Positions 27,630 through 35,122 of a DNA stretch of 64,000 nt are shown here, one piece after another. Where the stretch lies: positions 2,869,501-2,933,500 of the forward strand of contig NZ_CP044218.1 of assembly GCF_008727715.1 (NCBI RefSeq), written 5' to 3'. Source of the DNA: Mesorhizobium terrae (GTDB taxonomy: Bacteria; Pseudomonadota; Alphaproteobacteria; Rhizobiales; Rhizobiaceae). Both the position numbers and the translations under genes were made by a program. The first letter of the stretch is position 1. Every line of letters starts with the position of its first letter. Below the pieces are notes generated by a model. It saw nothing but the letters and a program-made list of their open reading frames with translations. It was not told the origin of the DNA and did not search any database.

Positions 27630-27648
27630 ATAAGTGTCGATTAACCAT
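27630..27648 (+). promoter_or_regulatory. CtrA-like binding site
   Basis: ATAA at 27630-27633, seven bases, TTAACCAT at 27641-27648, against the consensus TTAA-N7-TTAAC. One mismatch. A GAATC (GANTC, CcrM-type methylation site) lies at 27667-27671. Both are 15-60 bases upstream of the DUF882 gene. Confidence 0.45.
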
Positions 27649-27685
27649 TAGGATCGATTATCGGGTGTGAATCCACCATGCCCGT

Positions 27686-29623
27686 TTGATCAAATCCGGG
27701 GACAAACGGCAGTCTGCAAGGCCTTTTGATTTGAGCAGAATCGAACGACACCAGAACAGGCGTCAATCCTCGTTGAGCGTCTGGCGGAAATGGCTTGCCG
27801 GCGCCACGATGGCGGCTGGCCTGCTTGCCGTCTCGGCTGGCGCCGCCCATGCCGAGGTGCGCGCGCTCAAGCTGCGCAATCTGCACACCGGCGAAGTCGA
27901 CGAAATCGTCTTCAAGCGCAACGGCCGCTATGATCAGGCCGGCCTCAAGAAGCTGAACTTCTTCCTGCGCGACTGGCGTCGCAACGAACCGACCAAGATG
28001 GACCCGCGCCTGATGGATCTGGTGTGGGAAGCCTATCGCCAGAGCGGTTCGCGCGGCTATATCCAGGTCATCTGCGGCTATCGCGCGCCGTCCACCAACG
28101 CCATGCTGAAATCGCGCAGCCGCCGCAGCGGCGTCGCCGAGAAGAGCCAGCATATCCTTGGCCGCGCGATGGACTTCTACATCGAAGGCGTGCCGCTGAA
28201 GAAGCTGCGCGACATCGGCCTGAAGATGCAGGGCGGCGGCGTCGGCTACTATCCGACCTCCGGCTCGCCTTTCGTGCACATGGACGTCGGCAATGTGCGC
28301 CATTGGCCGGGCATCAGCCGCCAGGAACTGGCGCGCCTGTTCCCGAACGGCAAGACGCTGCATGTGCCGAGCGACGGTCGCCCGCTGCCGGGTTACGAGC
28401 AGGCGATGGCCTCCTACAAGGCGCGCAAGTCCAACGGCACGCCGAATATCGAACTGGCCAGCGCCGGCGGCACCACCCACAAGTCGGGTGGCTTCCTGGC
28501 TGCCTTCTTTGGCGGCGGCGAGGACGAGGAAGACGATTCCGCCGATGTCGCGATGACGCCGGCGCCGAAGCCGAAGGCCGCGATGAAGCCGGCCGCGGCA
28601 TCGAAGCCTGGCATCGCCATCGTTTCGCCTGAGAACGCGCAGCGCACCGACGTTCCGGCCGTGGCCGAAACGCCGGAAGAGCCGCAGCTGGCCGACGAGC
28701 CGAAGAAGGAAACGCCGGAGACGATCATCGCGGCGCTGCCGGCCCGTTCCGTGCCGCTGCCGGGTGCGGCGCCGCGTCCGAAGGCGGATGTCGGCGTGCA
28801 GACGCCGCCGACGCCCGAGACCGTTCCATTCGGCGTGGCGGACGCCAGCGCGACCAGCCAGGCCGAGCAGCCGACTGTCGTGGCCGCCGCGGCACCTGTT
28901 TCGCCTGACACCGTGCCGTTCGGCATGGCCGATGCCAATGCGCCGCAGCCGGTTGCCGCCGCTAGCGCGGATGATCAGGCTGTCGCCGCCAATGTGCCGG
29001 TTCCGACCCGGCGACCGGAAACAGCGACGGCCCAGGCCGAACCCAACCAGCAGGCGGTGCTTCTGGCGCTTGCCGACACCGGTAAGGGCTCGCGACCGAC
29101 GGCCACCGACGCGTTCGCGGTACCGCCCGGCGGGCGTACCGACGCGGTCAAGGCCGTGCTGGAGCAGTCCTCCGCCGCCGACACCTATCAGGTCGCCGCC
29201 GTCACGCCGAGCCCGGCGCCGCGTTCGGCCTTCAACGATCCGTCCGGCGTCGATGCCGCCACGCCGCGTGGCGCCGTCGCCGCCCGTCCCGCCGGCTCCG
29301 ATCCGGCCGCGGCCATGGGCGGCAGCGTGAAGACGACGCGCAAGGAAGCCCGCGCCAACGTGCAGGATGCCAAGCCGACCGCGAAGTCCGTGGTGCTTCC
29401 GGCCGCGCCGAAGGCGGCGCGCTGGGCGCTGCAGGCCAACGAGCAGATCGCCAAGGTGACGGATTCCACCACCGCGCCGCGTCTGGCCTACAATCTGGTG
29501 CGTTCGGCGCCGAGCGAGGTCTACACCGCCGGCTTCCAGCCGGACGGCCAGCCGACCGACGCCAGCCGCTTCACCGGCACCGCCGTGAAGTTCCTCTCGG
29601 TGGCCCGCTTCCAGACCAAGTAA
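27686..29623 (+). CDS. DUF882 (YcbK-like, M15 peptidase-fold) cell-wall protein
   Basis: 645 aa. The N-terminal leader (KWLAGATMAAGLLAVSAGAAHA) is followed by a DUF882 domain (about 55-215) with YIQVICGYRAPSTNAML, SQHILGRAMDFYIEGV and SPFVHMDVGNVRHW. The His/Asp/His set matches the zinc-binding M15 D,D-carboxypeptidase fold, so peptidoglycan cleavage is likely. The remaining 430 residues are Ala/Pro-rich with short repeats such as PETVPFGVADA and PDTVPFGMADA. The start is uncertain: TTG at 27686 has no clear ribosome-binding site and TTG at 27731 is an alternative. A terminator follows at 29644. Confidence 0.82.
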   Translation: MIKSGDKRQSARPFDLSRIERHQNRRQSSLSVWRKWLAGATMAAGLLAVSAGAAHAEVRALKLRNLHTGEVDEIVFKRNGRYDQAGLKKLNFFLRDWRRNEPTKMDPRLMDLVWEAYRQSGSRGYIQVICGYRAPSTNAMLKSRSRRSGVAEKSQHILGRAMDFYIEGVPLKKLRDIGLKMQGGGVGYYPTSGSPFVHMDVGNVRHWPGISRQELARLFPNGKTLHVPSDGRPLPGYEQAMASYKARKSNGTPNIELASAGGTTHKSGGFLAAFFGGGEDEEDDSADVAMTPAPKPKAAMKPAAASKPGIAIVSPENAQRTDVPAVAETPEEPQLADEPKKETPETIIAALPARSVPLPGAAPRPKADVGVQTPPTPETVPFGVADASATSQAEQPTVVAAAAPVSPDTVPFGMADANAPQPVAAASADDQAVAANVPVPTRRPETATAQAEPNQQAVLLALADTGKGSRPTATDAFAVPPGGRTDAVKAVLEQSSAADTYQVAAVTPSPAPRSAFNDPSGVDAATPRGAVAARPAGSDPAAAMGGSVKTTRKEARANVQDAKPTAKSVVLPAAPKAARWALQANEQIAKVTDSTTAPRLAYNLVRSAPSEVYTAGFQPDGQPTDASRFTGTAVKFLSVARFQTK

Positions 29624-29643
29624 GTCTGTGGGTTCCCAAAACG

Positions 29644-29675
29644 AAAAACCGCGCCCATGAGGCGCGGTTTTTGTT
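29644..29675 (+). terminator. Rho-independent terminator
   Basis: A 12-bp stem AAAAACCGCGCC (29644-29655) with GGCGCGGTTTTT (29661-29672) and loop CATGA, followed by TTG. Lies 20 bases after the DUF882 stop and ahead of the convergent eda gene. Confidence 0.85.
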
Positions 29676-29715
29676 TGCGGCTTAGTTTTTGATCTCCCAC
29701 GCGGGGAGGGACAAG

Positions 29716-30357
29716 TCACTTCTTGCGCAGCTTGCTCGCTTCGCGCGCCAGCGCCTCGATGCCGGCCCAGTCGCCGGCCTTGACCATCTCGTCGGGCGCC
29801 ACCCAGGAACCGCCGACGCAGATCACGTTCGGCAGGCCGAGATAGTCCTTGGCGTTGTTTGCACCGATGCCGCCGGTCGGGCAGAAGTGGATGCCGCCGA
29901 AGGGCGAAGCCAGCGATTTTAGGAAAGCGGCCCCGCCGGCCTGTTCGGCCGGGAAGAATTTCAGGAAATCGAGCCCGGCCTCGGCGGCAGCCATGATTTC
30001 GCCCGGCGTGATGACGCCGGGCAGCAGCGGCACGTCGCTGCCGCTGGCGGCCGCGATCACTTCCCGGGTCAGGCCGGGGCTGACGATGAAACGCGAGCCG
30101 GCCTTGGCCGCCTCGTCGAACTGGCGGGCATTGAGGATGGTGCCGGCGCCGACCACTGCCTCCTCGACCTCGGCCGCCACGCGGCGGATGGAGTCGAGCG
30201 CCGCGTCGGTGCGCAGCGTGATTTCGATGGCCGGCAGGCCGCCACGCGCCAGGGCACGCGCCAGCGGCACGGCATCCTTGACGTCGGCGATCTTGATCAC
30301 CGGGATCACCGGCTGGCCGTCGAGCAGCGAAAGCAGCTTTGCGGTCTTGTTCGACAT
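29716..30357 (-). CDS. eda: KDPG/KHG aldolase
   Basis: 213 aa. Splits 2-keto-3-deoxy-6-phosphogluconate to pyruvate and glyceraldehyde-3-phosphate, the last step of the Entner-Doudoroff pathway, the main sugar route in rhizobia. Glu45 in AIEITLRT and the Schiff-base Lys133 in FLKFFPAE sit at the standard positions, and the phosphate-binding CPTGGIGANNAKDYL follows. Length and motifs are typical. No edd or zwf is adjacent. A palindrome of the dispersed family lies between its stop and the DUF882 terminator. Confidence 0.95.
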   Translation of the reverse strand: MSNKTAKLLSLLDGQPVIPVIKIADVKDAVPLARALARGGLPAIEITLRTDAALDSIRRVAAEVEEAVVGAGTILNARQFDEAAKAGSRFIVSPGLTREVIAAASGSDVPLLPGVITPGEIMAAAEAGLDFLKFFPAEQAGGAAFLKSLASPFGGIHFCPTGGIGANNAKDYLGLPNVICVGGSWVAPDEMVKAGDWAGIEALAREASKLRKK

Positions 30358-30598
30358 TCCTGTTGTCCTTGGCTTGTTGTTCCCGGCTTCTCGCCGACGC
30401 CGTTTTCCGGCAAAAATTCAACCGATTTAAATTTGTCTAGCAGAGGGCCATGTCCAAGTCCACGTAGCTTCGCACTGATAGGAGGCCACACCGGCGCTTG
30501 GCCTGAAGGATAGCGTCGGTCGGCCGGATAACCAGTGTCAGCCGGTGGAAAATCTTAAGCCTGGCGTTTGCCATCGACCGGCGGTGTGGAGCCGACGT

Positions 30599-31291
30599 TT
30601 AGCGACCGACCTGTCGGCCGAGCCAGTTGAGAACGCGGCGGTGGAGCGGATCGGCGGACGGCGCCGGGGGCTCATCCTTGTCCAGTTCTTCAAACGTGCC
30701 GATGGCCAGGCCGGCATGGCGCCGGTAGGCGGCGGCAAGCTTGCGGTCATAGGCGTTGCGGCGATAGCCGGGGCCGTTATAGCCGCGCGCGAAAGCGGTC
30801 CAGTCGCGGTTGCGCAGCGCCGGCGCCAGACCGGCCTTGTCGACATAGCGCAGCATCAGCCGCAACTGGCCCTCGATACCGGAGCGCGCTTCGGCCACCA
30901 GCGCCTCGACGTCCGCAAACCCCAGCCAGGCCCAGTGCGCGCCCATGACCTGGCCGACACCCCAGGAGGTCGATTCATAGGCGGCCTTGCGGTCGATGGC
31001 CGCCGCCCGCGTCAGCAGCGCCCAGCGCGCCGCCTGGGTTCGCGGATTGGCGACCGCTCCCGCGACGGGAGAGGCGAGACCGGCAGCCTGTGCTGCCTCG
31101 CGGGAGGCCCCTTGCAGCCGGCGGTCGAAATAGTGTCCCTCGAAGCGGATCGGCGGTTCGGCCCTGCCGTCCATTTTCGTGAAAAACCGGCCGCCGCTTT
31201 CCACCTCGACGAGAGCAAACAGGGCTGCGGCGTCGAGATCGGCGGCGCGGGCGGCGCGACGGATTGCGGTGTTGACGGTTTCATCGAACAT
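30599..31291 (-). CDS. Endolysin-like N-acetylmuramidase (DUF3380 family)
   Basis: 230 aa. The pattern [66 protein letters not shown] and [10 protein letters not shown] matches the N-acetylmuramidase family common in phage and phage-derived lysins. The Glu of VEVESGG is the likely catalytic acid. No signal peptide is visible, and no holin, spanin or other phage gene is near, so this is a lone chromosomal copy. The ATG at 31291 begins [14 protein letters not shown]; longer in-frame starts run into the divergent trhO gene and are not credible. Confidence 0.8.
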   Translation of the reverse strand: MFDETVNTAIRRAARAADLDAAALFALVEVESGGRFFTKMDGRAEPPIRFEGHYFDRRLQGASREAAQAAGLASPVAGAVANPRTQAARWALLTRAAAIDRKAAYESTSWGVGQVMGAHWAWLGFADVEALVAEARSGIEGQLRLMLRYVDKAGLAPALRNRDWTAFARGYNGPGYRRNAYDRKLAAAYRRHAGLAIGTFEELDKDEPPAPSADPLHRRVLNWLGRQVGR

Positions 31292-31371
31292 GACGGACGG
31301 TTCTCCATTTTTCGACCGATTTTCGAACCGTTCGCGGGCCTGTGTATAAATTCGGGCGCCGGAATCCGGCC

Positions 31372-31410
31372 CCTGCCGCGCAAGGGCTTGAACGGGCAGG
31401 CGCTTTTTTG
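31372..31410 (+). terminator. Possible leader attenuator before trhO
   Basis: CCTGCC (31372-31377) can pair with GGCAGG (31395-31400), followed by CGCTTTTTTG. It lies 60 bases upstream of the trhO ATG and downstream of a TATAAAT (31334-31340) that could be a -10 element. The stem is only six pairs, so this is weak. Confidence 0.3.
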
Positions 31411-31471
31411 TGCACCGGAGCCGCCACCCCGTGCTTGTGTCCACAGGCGCGAGGGGGTACGGACGTGCCCG

Positions 31472-32401
31472 ATGAACCAATCCGCGCCGCCCAGACCCGT
31501 TCGCGTCGCCGCGCTCTACCGCTTCGCCAGGCTTGCCGACCACGAAGCGCTGCGCGCGCCGCTGGCCGCTTTCTGCTGCGGACACGGCATCAAGGGCACG
31601 CTGCTTTTGGCGCATGAAGGCATCAACGGCACCGTCGCCGGCAGCGCCGAGGCCATTGCGGCGCTCATCGAACATCTTGAATCCATTGCGGAATTGTCCG
31701 GGCTCGAGGTCAAGTATTCGGAAGCGGCCGAGATGCCGTTCCATCGCATGAAAGTGCGGCTTAAGCGCGAGATCGTCACCATGGGCGTCTCGGACATCGA
31801 CCCGCTCGGCGCTGTCGGCACCTATGTCGAGGCCAAGGACTGGAACGCGCTGATCTCAGATCCGGGCACCGTCGTCATCGACACCCGCAACGACTACGAG
31901 GTGTCATTGGGCACCTTCGAGGGTGCGATCGATCCGCAAACCAAGAGTTTTCGCGATTTCCCGCAATGGGCGCGCGACCACAGCGCCGAGCTGGAAGGTA
32001 AGAAGGTCGCTATGTTCTGCACCGGCGGCATCCGCTGCGAGAAGGCGACCGCCTATGTGAAATCGCTCGGTTTCGACGAGGTTTTCCACCTCAAGGGTGG
32101 CATCCTGAAATATCTCGAAGACGTACCGGAAGACGCAAGTCTCTGGAAAGGCGAGTGTTTTGTCTTTGACGAGCGCGTCTCCGTCTCGCATGGGCTGGCC
32201 GAGGGCGAGGCTGAGCTGTGCCGCGCCTGCCGGCATCCGCTGACGCCGCAGGAGCGGGCTTCGCCTCATTACAAGGCCGGCATCTCGTGTCCGCATTGCC
32301 ATGAGGCGCGCTCCGACGACGACCGCGCCCGTTATGCCGAGCGCCACCGCCAGGTCGAACTGGCCGCCCGGCGCGGCGACCGCCGGCATATCGGCAGTTG
32401 A
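31472..32401 (+). CDS. trhO: tRNA U34 hydroxylase, rhodanese-like (UPF0176)
   Basis: 309 aa. TrhO proteins use a rhodanese fold to hydroxylate uridine 34 of tRNA to ho5U. An N-terminal acylphosphatase-like domain (about 10-100, [21 protein letters not shown]) precedes the rhodanese domain (about 125-225) with the loop [15 protein letters not shown] holding the active Cys. The C-terminal part has [12 protein letters not shown] and CPHC cysteine pairs. The ATG at 31472 follows GTACGGACGTGCCCG; the frame is open far upstream, but only [18 protein letters not shown] fits the family start. Confidence 0.9.
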   Translation: MNQSAPPRPVRVAALYRFARLADHEALRAPLAAFCCGHGIKGTLLLAHEGINGTVAGSAEAIAALIEHLESIAELSGLEVKYSEAAEMPFHRMKVRLKREIVTMGVSDIDPLGAVGTYVEAKDWNALISDPGTVVIDTRNDYEVSLGTFEGAIDPQTKSFRDFPQWARDHSAELEGKKVAMFCTGGIRCEKATAYVKSLGFDEVFHLKGGILKYLEDVPEDASLWKGECFVFDERVSVSHGLAEGEAELCRACRHPLTPQERASPHYKAGISCPHCHEARSDDDRARYAERHRQVELAARRGDRRHIGS

Positions 32402-32551
32402 TCCCGGCATCTGGCCGGCGGCACGAAAGCCCGTTTGGGGGGCCTTCCATGCGCATGCGACGCAGCAAGAAAGGCGCCGATGTCATTGTAATGTTGCCTT
32501 CGCCCGCCTACCTCTGCGGATGAAAACCGCCGAGACAAGCTGGAGCCCTTG

Positions 32552-33271
32552 ATGTTCGACCCCAAGAAACTGCTCGACGATCTTCTGAGCTCGCAAGTTC
32601 CCGGCGCCACCGGAACCGTGCGCGACAAGGCAGGCCAGGCCGTTCAGATGGCCAAGGACAATCCGCTGGCCGCCGGCGCCTTGGCTGCCGTGCTTCTGGG
32701 CACCGGCGCGGGGCGTCAGGTGACCGGCACGGCCGTCAAGCTTGGCGGTCTTGCCGCCATTGGCGGGCTGGCCTACAAGGCCTACCAGAACTACAAGGCC
32801 GGCCAGAAGCCGGCCGATGTCGCCAGGGAGCCGGAATTGTTGCCGCCGCCGGCCGGCGACAGCTTCGATCCGGCTCAGGCGCCGCAGGGCGAGGCCGAAT
32901 TCGCGCTGACCATCGTGCGCGCCATGATCGCCGCCGCCAAGGCGGACGGCCGTATCGACGAGGCGGAGCGCGGCAAGATCATCGACAAGGTCGGCCTGTC
33001 GGGCCTCGGCGCCGAGGCCACCGACTTCCTTCGGGATGCGCTGGCGGCGCCGACGGATGTCGACGCGCTCGCTGCCGCCGCGAAGACCGAGGCGCAGAAG
33101 ATCGAGCTCTACACCGCCTCGCGTCTCGCCATCGACCCGGACACACGCGCCGAGCGTGGCTATCTCGACATGCTGGCCGGACGGCTCAGCCTGCCCGACG
33201 CGCTGGTCGATCATATCGAGGCGACCGTCGCCTCGGCAAAAGCGCCGGTCGGCGTCAATCCGAAGTGGTAG
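32552..33271 (+). CDS. DUF533/TerB-like protein
   Basis: 239 aa from ATG at 32552; a TTG three bases earlier is in frame. The N-terminus MFDPKKLLDDLLSSQVPG, a hydrophobic glycine-rich stretch (ALAAVLLGTGAGRQVTGTAVKLGGLAAIGGLAYKAYQNY) and a C-terminal helical TerB-like domain (ALTIVRAMIAAAKADGRIDEAERGKI) are the DUF533 pattern, as in E. coli YebE. Function unknown; inner-membrane association is likely. Monocistronic. Confidence 0.85.
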   Translation: MFDPKKLLDDLLSSQVPGATGTVRDKAGQAVQMAKDNPLAAGALAAVLLGTGAGRQVTGTAVKLGGLAAIGGLAYKAYQNYKAGQKPADVAREPELLPPPAGDSFDPAQAPQGEAEFALTIVRAMIAAAKADGRIDEAERGKIIDKVGLSGLGAEATDFLRDALAAPTDVDALAAAAKTEAQKIELYTASRLAIDPDTRAERGYLDMLAGRLSLPDALVDHIEATVASAKAPVGVNPKW

Positions 33272-33313
33272 GAAGCTGACGCGACAGCGCAAGGTTGACC
33301 GGCGCCGGCTGCG

Positions 33314-33330
33314 TTAATCTTTCGTTAACC
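33314..33330 (+). promoter_or_regulatory. CtrA binding box (full consensus)
   Basis: TTAA (33314-33317), TCTTTCG, TTAACC (33325-33330): an exact TTAA-N7-TTAAC match. It lies about 25 bases upstream of the first hairpin of the small RNA candidate, where a -35 region would be. Binding is inferred. Confidence 0.55.
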
Positions 33331-33352
33331 AGTCAGGCGCATCATTTTAAGC

Positions 33353-33418
33353 ATCGGATCGGCTATCCTCCTCCCAAGCTGGTTCAGACTGGGCGGTCGC
33401 CAATGACCGCCCTTTTTG
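33353..33418 (+). ncRNA. Candidate cuckoo/alpha-r14-like anti-SD small RNA
   Basis: The intergenic stretch between DUF533 and SDR genes can fold into two hairpins. The first pairs GGATCGGCT (33356-33364) with AGCTGGTTC (33377-33385), nine pairs including G-U, and exposes a 12-base loop holding CCTCCTCCC (33367-33375), an anti-Shine-Dalgarno motif. The second is a rho-independent terminator (33391-33412 with T run to 33417). This two-part layout with CCUCCUCCC in a loop is the hallmark of the cuckoo and alpha-r14 small RNA families of alphaproteobacteria. A CtrA box sits at the expected promoter position. The 5' end is estimated, not observed. Confidence 0.55.
33391..33417 (+). terminator. Rho-independent terminator of the small RNA
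   Basis: GGGCGGTC (33391-33398), loop GCCAAT, GACCGCCC (33405-33412), then TTTTT. A perfect eight-pair stem. The nearest upstream gene stop is 120 bases away. The rest of the 33418-33611 gap shows nothing recognisable. Confidence 0.8.
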
Positions 33419-33611
33419 TTGGCCATCTCCATCCATCCCTCTGATCCTCGCGCCGCGGCTTGCCACGGCGGCATTCATTTGCCATGCCTCGGTCTCTGTT
33501 GAGCGCCGCACCCTATCGTTCGCCCAAAGGACGCTCTAACACTTTAAGTTGGCGCCCGATCCTGTCCGAAAACCGTTCCGATTTTCGGGGGCATGCGCCG
33601 GGGAGGACGGC

Positions 33612-34367
33612 ATGACAATCAAGGGCACGGCAATCGTCACCGGCGCGGGTACCGGCATCGGCAAGAGCGTTGCGACAGCCTTGCTGAAGGACGGCTGGAA
33701 CACGGTGTTCTGCGGCCGGCGCAAGGCGGTGCTCGAGCCCGCAATCGCGGCTGCCGGCAAGACCAAGGCGGCGGCGCTGGCGGTCGCCTGCGACATCACC
33801 AAGCCCGACCAGGTCGAGGCGCTGTTCAAGACGACCACGGATGCGTTCGGACGGGTCGACCTGCTCTTCAACAATGCCGGCATGGGTTACAAATCGACAC
33901 CGATCGACGAAATCCCGGTCGAGGTCTGGAACGACATCGTTGCCGTCAACCTGACCGGTTCCTTCCTGTGCGCCCGCGCCGCCTTCGGCGCCATGCGTCG
34001 GCAGACGCCGATGGGTGGGCGCATCATCAACAACGGCTCCGTTTCGGCACAGGTGCCGCGACCGGGCTCCGTGCCCTATACAGCGACCAAGCACGCGATC
34101 ACCGGCCTTACCAAGACGCTGGCGCTGGACGGCCGTCCCTTCGACATCGCCTGCGGGCAGATCGACATCGGCAATGCGCTGACCGAAATGGCCGTGCCGA
34201 TGACGGTGGGTGTACCTCAGGCCAATGGCACTATCGCGGCGGAAGCGGTGATGGATGTCGAACGTGTCGCCGAAGCCGTGGTCTATATGGCCGGCCTGCC
34301 GCTCGACGCCAACGTGCTGTTCATGACGGTGATGGCGACCAAGATGCCGCTGGTCGGGCGAGGCTGA
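33612..34367 (+). CDS. SDR family oxidoreductase
   Basis: 251 aa classical short-chain dehydrogenase. The cofactor motif GAGTGIGKS is at about residues 11-19, NNAG at about 93 and the catalytic Ser/Tyr/Lys set appears in GSVSAQVPRPGSVPYTATKHA. The N-terminal acid/basic residues (CGRRKAV) suggest NADP(H). Substrate is not evident. The ATG at 33612 follows GGGAGGACGGC, a good ribosome-binding site. It stands alone between the small RNA and a lower-GC patch. Confidence 0.88.
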   Translation: MTIKGTAIVTGAGTGIGKSVATALLKDGWNTVFCGRRKAVLEPAIAAAGKTKAAALAVACDITKPDQVEALFKTTTDAFGRVDLLFNNAGMGYKSTPIDEIPVEVWNDIVAVNLTGSFLCARAAFGAMRRQTPMGGRIINNGSVSAQVPRPGSVPYTATKHAITGLTKTLALDGRPFDIACGQIDIGNALTEMAVPMTVGVPQANGTIAAEAVMDVERVAEAVVYMAGLPLDANVLFMTVMATKMPLVGRG

Positions 34368-34450
34368 TAACGTCGCCGCGGATAAAAACGGGTCTAAATT
34401 GGCCTGGTACAGAAATTCTGCCAGAGTGTCGTCTGACGTCGGGGGTGTCG

Positions 34451-34741
34451 ATGAGCAAGTTTTCGGATATTTGGGTTTTAAAGCGCGTAGACGTCGAGAA
34501 ATTGGCAATCGTTCTGTGGAGGCTAGCACTAGTTATTTTCACGATGAGAATTGTTTTAGAGTCGTTGGGTACGACTATTTGGCTTCTTCTTGTTCCCAAA
34601 ACTCCAGCTGTTCTCGGTGCGTCGGCATCGATCGTCGCCTTTGGAGGGGTAATGAGTGCGGCGACCTTAGTGCTTCAGTTGTTGGCAGTGCGTCTTATCG
34701 TTGAGGTTGCGCTGCGCTTGACTAAAGTGCAAAGCACCTAA
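34451..34741 (+). CDS. Small membrane protein, DUF4282-like
   Basis: 96 aa with two hydrophobic helices (about 20-50 and 60-85) and a basic end VRLIVEVALRLTKVQST that resembles the closing helix of DUF4282 proteins. Function unknown. The DNA is visibly richer in A and T than the neighbours (TTTTAAAGCG, TTATTTTCACG, TTGTTTTAGAG), and codon use includes TTA and ATA-like choices rare nearby, which hints at horizontal origin or relaxed selection. The ATG at 34451 follows GGGGGTGTCG. Confidence 0.5.
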   Translation: MSKFSDIWVLKRVDVEKLAIVLWRLALVIFTMRIVLESLGTTIWLLLVPKTPAVLGASASIVAFGGVMSAATLVLQLLAVRLIVEVALRLTKVQST

Positions 34742-34813
34742 TTCTTGGGTGATAGGCTTTCCGGCAGTGCCGGGATTGGTTGAATGAGTGCAGCGCCATT
34801 GGTCTGACGGTAT

Positions 34814-35122
34814 TCAGCACTCCCCATCCTTGAGCTTGGCAGCGCCTGCGGCGCGGCGTGCGCAATCGTTGCCGTAGGTCTTGCCGTCGCAACCGCACAC
34901 CGGCTGATATTGCTCCGTGCAAATCTCAGGCCTCTGCATGCAAATGCCCATGCGATCAGCGCGGCCACATTGGGTCTCGACCGGAAACTCGCAGAATTGG
35001 CTGGCACTACAGGAGAGGCCCCTTATGCCGCCGCAGGCTTTTATCGGCTCATCGGCCGACACCTGAAACGTGCCAACGAGAAACACCAGCGATATCAGCC
35101 CGAACAGGGTTGTACCTCTCAT
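34814..35122 (-). CDS. Secreted Kazal-type protease inhibitor-like protein
   Basis: 102 aa. A signal peptide (LFGLISLVFLVGTFQVSA) precedes a cysteine-rich mature protein. The final 35 residues, CTEQYQPVCGCDGKTYGNDCARR..., carry the Kazal consensus (C-x-PVCGCDGKTYxNDC) found in serine-protease inhibitors. The first half has four more cysteines (CGGIRGLSC...QFCEF...QCGR). The start ATG overlaps the stop of the upstream aminotransferase by ATGA. Export to the periplasm or outside is predicted; the target protease is unknown. Confidence 0.82.
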   Translation of the reverse strand: MRGTTLFGLISLVFLVGTFQVSADEPIKACGGIRGLSCSASQFCEFPVETQCGRADRMGICMQRPEICTEQYQPVCGCDGKTYGNDCARRAAGAAKLKDGEC

